NCBI RefSeq assembly: GCF_029167645.1
Contig: NZ_CP119147.1
Location: forward strand, 1,550,001 to 1,614,000
Direction of reading: 5' to 3'
Source: Streptomyces sp. AM 2-1-1
GTDB taxonomy: Bacteria > Actinomycetota > Actinomycetes > Streptomycetales > Streptomycetaceae
Length of the DNA stretch: 64,000 nucleotides
Position 1 is the first letter of the stretch; every line of letters begins with the position of its first letter. Shown here one piece after another: positions 59,106 through 64,000 of this stretch. The notes under the pieces are model-generated. The model had not been told where the DNA came from, ran no database searches, and saw only the letters and a program-made list of their open reading frames with translations. A program made the position numbers and the translations under genes.

Positions 59106-59171
59106 CAGGTCAGGAAGCCTGTGCGAGGGGTTCCAGGATCGCCACACACTCCACGTGGTGCGTCATCGGAA
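59106..59171 (-). repeat. Displaced copy of the 3' end of the RNA methyltransferase gene
   Basis: This stretch encodes FPMTHHVECVAILEPLAQAS and a stop. It is a near copy of the intact gene's last residues (60857-60922, ...ILEPATKGA). The two copies are most alike in the block ending GTGGTGCGTCATCGG. This is the pattern left when an element integrates into the 3' end of a gene and brings its own gene end. Confidence 0.75.
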
Positions 59172-59707
59172 AGTGTCGGCCTGGGCTGGTGACCGAAAAG
59201 ACCAGGTCAGAGCAGTTTTTTCGGCTCGCCGCGCAGCCTGAGTGCACCCAGAGCGTCAAACGAGCGTGACGGTCGACAGCCTGTCCCGCCCACTCGGGCC
59301 AGGCCGAGCCGCCACGACCAGTTGCCCCAGCGGCCTCCGTCCCGCCACCGCAGAAGCCGGCCGCGTGGCGGGCGGACAGGCCAGAGCTGCACACGCGACT
59401 CCTGGCGAATGCGATCGCCCTCGGCTCCCCCGTATCCGCCGGTCTTCACCGGCGGATACGCCAGGCTTTCGATGTCGCAGCCGAAAATCCGGTATCCGTG
59501 GCCGATGGCTGCGCGATGATCGGCGCCCCTGGCGTACGCCCGACCGGTACAGGTCACCAGCTCCGCAACGGGCAGCCAACTGGACAGCGGATGATCCGCT
59601 CTTCGCCCGCGGGCCTGACAGCAGCTCGGCGAGCCGGCAAGGCGTGCTTCGCGGGACAGCGCCGCCGTGCGCGTCCTCGGGCAGCGTCTCGGGCATCGCA
59701 GAGCAGT

Positions 59708-59842
59708 GAAGTCGCCCGCCAGCTCCGCGAACGGGGCCGGCTCCAGATGGACCAGCTGGAGGCGTACGGCGACTACCTGTTCGGCGCCGTCGACTTCCTG
59801 GAGGGCGAGAGCGTCTGGCACCGCGACATCAAGCCGGACAAC
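59708..59842 (+). pseudogene. Fragment of a PglW-like serine/threonine kinase
   Basis: Forty-five codons read EVARQLRERGRL, then LEAYGDYLFGAVDFLEGE and VWHRDIKPDN, which includes the HRD catalytic loop. The wording resembles PglW kinases of BREX/Pgl phage-defence systems. Sequence identity ends abruptly on both sides, and no other kinase subdomains remain. Confidence 0.6.
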
Positions 59843-59940
59843 GAACGCCCCACCGGACGGGGCCGGCCCCCGGCGGAGCGCCAGAAGCCAGCACCGCACA
59901 CGGAACCTCGTTCCACCCCGGGACGTCACGACATCGCACG

Positions 59941-60333
59941 TCAGGGCACTGGGAACCAGGTCGACAGGCGCTTTGCGATGACCGGCACATCGACGTTGTC
60001 CTGCGCGACTTCCTCGACGAACGGGCCGGCAATTGAGACCGGCGGCGGGGCAGTACTGGGGCTGACGCCGTTGAACCGCAGAAAGACACGCATGGCAAGC
60101 CAGGCCGTGCGTTTGTTGCCGTCAATCAGCGCGTGATTGCGGGCAACGGAGTGCAGAAGTGCCGCCGCCTTCTCGTGCAGGGTGGGATACAGCTCGGCTC
60201 CGAACACGTTGGTGCGGGGCCGTTCGATAGCTGACACCAAAAGTCCCATGTCACGCACGCTGTGCTCGGTACCGTTCACCGTGCGAGCGATGGCCAGGAT
60301 TTCGTCGATCTGGATGTAGCGCACTTCGGTCAC
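59941..60333 (-). CDS. doc: Doc-type Fic-domain toxin
   Basis: A 130-aa Fic/Doc protein. The active-site loop HALIDGNKRTAW (67-78) carries the essential His67 and the Gly-Asn-Lys-Arg nucleotide anchor. Doc phosphorylates EF-Tu and halts translation; Fic relatives AMPylate. The GTG start overlaps the antitoxin stop, so production is coupled to the antitoxin. The length is normal for Doc (about 126). Confidence 0.92.
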   Translation of the reverse strand: MTEVRYIQIDEILAIARTVNGTEHSVRDMGLLVSAIERPRTNVFGAELYPTLHEKAAALLHSVARNHALIDGNKRTAWLAMRVFLRFNGVSPSTAPPPVSIAGPFVEEVAQDNVDVPVIAKRLSTWFPVP

Positions 60334-60524
60334 TTCAAGTAATCCAGGATCTCCGCGTCACTGTCCATGATCTCGGCCAGGACATCGTCGACCTTCAGCT
60401 CGGCCCGGTCCTGGGCGTCGCGGATGGCCTCGACAGCGAGCTCCTGCTTGCTTCGGCCCTCTCGACGAGCACGCTCGGTGAGCTTCGCGTCGAGATCGTC
60501 GGGGAGTCGGAGTGTCATCGCCAT
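60330..60524 (-). CDS. Ribbon-helix-helix antitoxin paired with Doc
   Basis: A 64-aa protein. MTLRLPDDLDAKLTERARREG is a ribbon-helix-helix DNA-binding start, and the acidic C-terminus (DDVLAEIMDSDAEILDYL) should wrap and inhibit the toxin. The ATG at 60524 lies 6 bp after a TATCAT -10 box and has no ribosome site, so a leaderless message is likely; an ATG at 60518 is the alternative. It precedes and overlaps the toxin gene. Confidence 0.88.
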   Translation of the reverse strand: MAMTLRLPDDLDAKLTERARREGRSKQELAVEAIRDAQDRAELKVDDVLAEIMDSDAEILDYLK

Positions 60525-60531
60525 ACAGCGA

Positions 60532-60568
60532 TGATACCGGGCTGGTATCACGGTGGCGAGGTGATACC
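60532..60568. promoter_or_regulatory. Antitoxin operator and promoter
   Basis: TGATACC-N5-GGTATCA (60532-60550) is a perfect dyad overlapping the -10 box of the toxin-antitoxin operon. A third TGATACC half-site lies at 60562-60568. This fits autorepression by the ribbon-helix-helix antitoxin. Confidence 0.7.
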
Positions 60569-60856
60569 AGCCACTCGAGACCTCGAACCACAGCGCCACG
60601 TCCTGGGGCCCGGACGGGCCACGCGCTCGGCTGCAGAAGCGTGCGGCGGGACGGCAGTTCGCGGCGCCGCTGGGGGTGCGGAGGGACGCTCGTACCGGAT
60701 TCCTTGACTCCGTGCCGACGGTCCGGTCCGCACAGCCCCAGCCGGAGAGGTCCGTGAGGTGGGGACTTCCGCTCTTCGAGCGTCAAGAATCTCGGATGAG
60801 ACCCTGAAGGCGTCGCCCACTCAAGCGCGTCGCTGTCCAACCGGACCACAAGAGCG

Positions 60857-60922
60857 CAGGTCAGGCGCCCTTTGTGGCAGGCTCCAAAATCGCCACGCAC
60901 TCCACGTGGTGCGTCATCGGGA
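60857..60922 (-). repeat. 3' end of the intact RNA methyltransferase gene (attachment-site copy)
   Basis: Partner of the repeat at 59106-59171. The two flank the Doc/antitoxin pair and the kinase fragment. Differences between the copies suggest that one came in with the element. Confidence 0.7.
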
Positions 60923-62189
60923 ACAGGTCGAACGCCCGCAGGGTGCGCACCTTGTACCCGCCCTCCCGGAAGTACGCGATGTCCCGGGCGAGCGCCGCCG
61001 GGTCGCAGGCGACGTAGGCGATCTTGCGGGCGCCCAGGCCCGAGAGGTGCTTGACGACCTGCTTGCCGGCGCCGGCGCGGGGCGGGTCGAGGACGATGAG
61101 GTCGCACTCGGTGATGCCGGTGCGGGGCAGGACCTGGTCGACTTTGCCGTGCTCGATGCGGACCCGGTCGAGGTCCTTCAGGTTGTGTCGGGCGTCCTCG
61201 ACGGCGCGCTTGCCGGACTCGATGCCGAGGACCGCGCCCTTCTCGCCGATGCGCTGGCCGATGGCACCGGCGAAGAGGCCGACGCCGCAGTAGAGGTCGA
61301 GGGCCGTGTCGCTCTTGCGGGGCAGCAGGCCCTGCATGACGGCGCGGACCAGGGTGGTGGCGGCCTGCGGGTGGACCTGCCAGAAGCCGCCGGAGCCGAC
61401 GCGGTAGGTGCGGTCGTCGGCCACCTCGCGGACGAAGGCGCGGCCGTGGACGCGGTGGACGCCGCCGTCGTGCTCTTCGACGCGCAGCACGGAGACCGGC
61501 TTGTCGAGCTCGACCAGGGGCAGTCGGCCGCCGGGCTTCGGGGTGAGGATGACCTGGCGGTCGTGGGAGCCGGTGGCGGAGATTGCCTCGACGCCGGCCA
61601 GCGTGGGCCAGGTGCGCTGCTCGATGCCGAGTTCGCTCACCCCGGGGGCGGCGATCATGCAGTGGTCGATCGGCTGCACGTCGTGGGAGCGGTGCTTGCG
61701 CAGGCCCGCGCGGCCCTCGTCGTCGACGGCGTACTGGACGCGGGTGCGCCAGGCGGGCACCTCGCCGGCGGGGAGCTTGTCGCCTTCGGCGGGCATGACG
61801 GTGCCGTCCCAGCCGGCCTCTTCCGGGGTGAGGCCCGCGAGGCGCTGGAGCTGCTCGGCGATGACCTCGCCCTTGAGCCGGCGCTGGGCGCCCGGCTTGG
61901 CGTGCTGCCAGTCGCAGCCGCCGCACATGCCGGGACCGGCGTACGGGCACGGAGCCGGCACGCGGTCCTTGGACGGCTCGATGACGGTGACGGCGTCGGC
62001 GCGCAGGAAGCGGGAGTCGGTGTCGCCGTCGGTGACCCGGGCGATGATCTTCTCGCCGGGGAGCGTGTGGCGTACGAAGAGGACCCGGCCCCCGTCGGTA
62101 CGGGCGATGCAGTGGCCTCCGTGCGCGACGGGGCCGACCTCGACCTCGTACTCCTCCCCGACCAGCGACAACGTGGATTCGTTCTGCAT
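60861..62189 (-). CDS. TrmA/RlmD-family RNA (uracil-5-)-methyltransferase
   Basis: A 442-aa class I SAM enzyme making 5-methyluridine in tRNA or rRNA. An N-terminal TRAM domain (residues about 5-70) is followed by iron-sulfur ligands Cys81, 89 and 92 (CPYAGPGMCGGC) with a further Cys in IDHCMIA, the SAM motif ALDLYCGVGLFAG, LDPPRAG, and the catalytic Cys in YVACDPAALARD. Which RNA is modified cannot be told. The ATG at 62189 is chosen because the TRAM domain begins directly after it. Its last residues were apparently replaced by an integrating element. It is part of the conserved backbone with the adjacent permease. Confidence 0.92.
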   Translation of the reverse strand: MQNESTLSLVGEEYEVEVGPVAHGGHCIARTDGGRVLFVRHTLPGEKIIARVTDGDTDSRFLRADAVTVIEPSKDRVPAPCPYAGPGMCGGCDWQHAKPGAQRRLKGEVIAEQLQRLAGLTPEEAGWDGTVMPAEGDKLPAGEVPAWRTRVQYAVDDEGRAGLRKHRSHDVQPIDHCMIAAPGVSELGIEQRTWPTLAGVEAISATGSHDRQVILTPKPGGRLPLVELDKPVSVLRVEEHDGGVHRVHGRAFVREVADDRTYRVGSGGFWQVHPQAATTLVRAVMQGLLPRKSDTALDLYCGVGLFAGAIGQRIGEKGAVLGIESGKRAVEDARHNLKDLDRVRIEHGKVDQVLPRTGITECDLIVLDPPRAGAGKQVVKHLSGLGARKIAYVACDPAALARDIAYFREGGYKVRTLRAFDLFPMTHHVECVAILEPATKGA

Positions 62190-62389
62190 GAGGGGAGGCT
62201 CCAGGGATCGGGGAGGACGAACAGGGGGGCCGGCGGCCGCGGACGGTGTTCCCGCGGCCTGAGCCGTACGGCGGTCCGACGCAGGCGGCCGGACAACAGC
62301 CCACCAGTCTACGTGGGTGCCGTCCGGCCGTTCACCACCGAAGGGCAGGAGGGCGACGCGCGCGCGGGAAGCCCGCCCGCGTCGCGGCG

Positions 62390-64000
62390 TCACGGCTTCT
62401 TCGCGTGCTCCTTCGGCCGGCGCTCGACCGGTCCGCGACGGACGGAGCCGGGGGCGGTCCACTCGGCGCGCCTGCGGGCCCGCTTCTTGGCGACCTCGGA
62501 GGACTCCAGCTGGTACGGCACGGAGGTGACCATGACCCCCGGGGTGAAGAGGAGACGCCCCTTCAGCCGGAGCGCGCTCTGGTTGTGCAGCAGGTGCTCG
62601 TACCAGTGCCCGACGACGTACTCGGGGATGTACACGCTCACCACGTCGCGCGGGCTCTCCCGGCGCAGCCCCTTGACGTACTCGATGACCGGGCGGGTCA
62701 CCTCGCGGTAAGGCGAGTCGAGGATCTTGAGCGGGACGTTGATGCCGCGTCGCTCCCAGTCCTCGCGCAACGCCTTCGTCTCCTGGGCGTCGACGCTGAT
62801 GGAGAGCGCCTCCAGGTGGTCCGTGCGGATCAGCTTGGCGTAGGCGAGGGCGCGCAGGGTGGGGCGGTGGAGCTTGGAGACCAGCACGATGGCGTGGACG
62901 CGCGAGGGCCGGACGGTCTCGTCGGAGGGGGTCTCGTCGGCGGCGATCTCGCGGGCGACGCGGTCGTAGTGCTTGCGGATCGCGGTCATCGTTCCGTAGA
63001 AGATGACCATGCCGAGGAGGGCGACCCAGGCGCCGTGGGTGAACTTGGTGGCGAGGACGACGACCAGCACCAGGCCGGTGAAGAACGCGCCGAAGGTGTT
63101 GATGGCGCGGGAGCGGATCATGTGGCGGCGCTTGGCCGGGTCCGTCTCGCTGCGCAGGTGGCGGTTCCAGTGCCGGACCATGCCCGTCTGGCTCAGGGTG
63201 AACGACACGAAGACGCCGACGATGTAGAGCTGGATCAGGCGGGTGGAGTCGGCGCCGTAGACCCAGACCAGCAGGATGGCCGCCCCGGCCAGCAGCACGA
63301 TGCCGTTGGAGAAGGCGAGGCGGTCGCCGCGGGTGTGCAGCTGGCGCGGCAGGTAACGGTCCTGGGCGAGGATCGAGCCGAGCAGCGGGAAGCCGTTGTA
63401 CGCGGTGTTGGCCGCGAGGAAGAGCACCAGGGCGGTGGCCGCCGCGAGGACGATGAAGAGGAACGAGCCGTCCCCGAAGACCGCTGCGGCGACCTGTGAG
63501 ATCACCGGGTCCTGGACGAAGCCGGAGCCGACCGAGGAGCCGTTGTGGAACAGGTCCTTCGCCGGGTTCTCGGCCATCTTGACGTCGGTGACCATGGCCA
63601 GCGCGATGATGCCGCAGAACATGGTGACGGCCAGCAGCCCCATCATCGCGAGCGTGGTCGCGGCGTTCTTGCTCTTGGGCTTGCGGAAGGCGGGCACGCC
63701 GTTGCTGATCGCCTCGACACCGGTGAGCGCGGCGCAGCCGGAGGAGAAGGCGCGCAGCAGCAGGAAGACGAGGGCGAAACCGGCGAGGCCGCCCTGCTCC
63801 GGCTTGATGGTGAAGTCGGAGGTCGGCGCGTGCATGGAGTCACCGAGGACCAGCGACCGGAAGGCGCCCCAGGCGATCATGATGAAGACGCCCACGACGA
63901 AGAGGTACGTCGGGATGGCGAAGAGCTTCCCCGACTCCTTCACCCCGCGCAGGTTCATCAGGGTCAGCAGCACGATCGCGACGATCGCGCAGAGCGTCTT
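62390..64000 (-). CDS. APC-superfamily amino acid permease, C-terminal part
   Basis: The 537 visible codons continue past the window edge, so the N-terminus is missing. Multiple membrane segments cover the first 370 residues (TGVEAISNGVPAFRKPKS is the conserved APC loop). A cytoplasmic tail of about 165 aa (VSKLHRPTLRALAYAKLIR, SISVDAQE) resembles the UspA-like domain of actinobacterial permeases. It probably imports an amino acid or cation; the substrate is unknown. It is on the same strand and 200 bp upstream of the RNA methyltransferase gene. Confidence 0.92.
   Translation of the reverse strand, partial: KTLCAIVAIVLLTLMNLRGVKESGKLFAIPTYLFVVGVFIMIAWGAFRSLVLGDSMHAPTSDFTIKPEQGGLAGFALVFLLLRAFSSGCAALTGVEAISNGVPAFRKPKSKNAATTLAMMGLLAVTMFCGIIALAMVTDVKMAENPAKDLFHNGSSVGSGFVQDPVISQVAAAVFGDGSFLFIVLAAATALVLFLAANTAYNGFPLLGSILAQDRYLPRQLHTRGDRLAFSNGIVLLAGAAILLVWVYGADSTRLIQLYIVGVFVSFTLSQTGMVRHWNRHLRSETDPAKRRHMIRSRAINTFGAFFTGLVLVVVLATKFTHGAWVALLGMVIFYGTMTAIRKHYDRVAREIAADETPSDETVRPSRVHAIVLVSKLHRPTLRALAYAKLIRTDHLEALSISVDAQETKALREDWERRGINVPLKILDSPYREVTRPVIEYVKGLRRESPRDVVSVYIPEYVVGHWYEHLLHNQSALRLKGRLLFTPGVMVTSVPYQLESSEVAKKRARRRAEWTAPGSVRRGPVERRPKEHAKKP

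Noticed and set aside
60358..62711. Open frames of about 650 codons on both strands over the RNA methyltransferase
   Set aside because: Both are low-complexity shadows; the methyltransferase frame alone carries complete motifs.

Overview
The window is about 72% G+C with strong third-position G/C bias. It carries an SsgA-like sporulation protein, an AfsA/ArpA-type gamma-butyrolactone locus, a GAF-ANTAR regulator, an RsbW-like kinase and several secreted lectin-tailed proteins. Together these point to a Streptomyces chromosome. Most of the window looks accessory. Only the right end (m5U RNA methyltransferase and APC permease, about 60.9-64 kb) looks like conserved backbone.

Layout. 0.2-11 kb: an MFS exporter; a short operon with a lysozyme-like, possibly type VII-linked protein; an anti-sigma-type kinase; a secreted beta-helix/ricin protein; and a second, minus-strand type VII-like operon (small helical protein, large DUF6571-like protein, lipoprotein). 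11.7-23.1 kb: a large basic amino acid decarboxylase, a catalase-like protein, a metallophosphoesterase, a three-gene operon ending in a zinc alcohol dehydrogenase, a SALP protein, a GAF-ANTAR protein, an RmlD-like reductase and two methyltransferases. 23.1-27.2 kb: an IS3 transposase scrap, then a secreted lectin-tailed glycosidase-like protein divergent from a LacI regulator, with a probable operator between them. 27.5-45 kb: redox and regulator genes (VOC proteins, ferredoxin and reductase, PPOX proteins, an LLM oxidoreductase, a vanadium haloperoxidase-like protein), three separate CGNR zinc-finger regulators, and a minus-strand cluster of cupin, glutamate (methylaspartate) mutase S and E, FAD/NAD-binding protein and acyl-AMP ligase under a LysR gene.

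45.1-58.6 kb is the most interesting stretch. A gamma-butyrolactone locus (AfsA homologue, ArpA/ScbR-type TetR receptor, NAD-dependent epimerase, plus an IS701-type protein lacking its first catalytic aspartates) is followed by an MFS exporter, a MarR regulator and a tightly overlapping six-gene operon. That operon encodes a 2-epi-5-epi-valiolone-synthase-like sugar phosphate cyclase, a ROK kinase, an MDR dehydrogenase, an SDR, a TIM-barrel isomerase/epimerase and a second MDR dehydrogenase. The operon has no aminotransferase, glycosyltransferase or methyltransferase, so it looks like an undescribed C7-cyclitol pathway. Two near-identical operators (ATGCAT-N4-ATGCAT), one in the exporter/MarR gap and one in front of the cyclase, tie exporter, regulator and pathway into one inferred regulon.

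58.6-60.9 kb is a decayed integration site. It holds a tRNA 3' fragment, a displaced copy of the 3' end of the RNA methyltransferase gene, a fragment of a PglW-like kinase and an intact Doc/antitoxin pair with its own palindromic operator.
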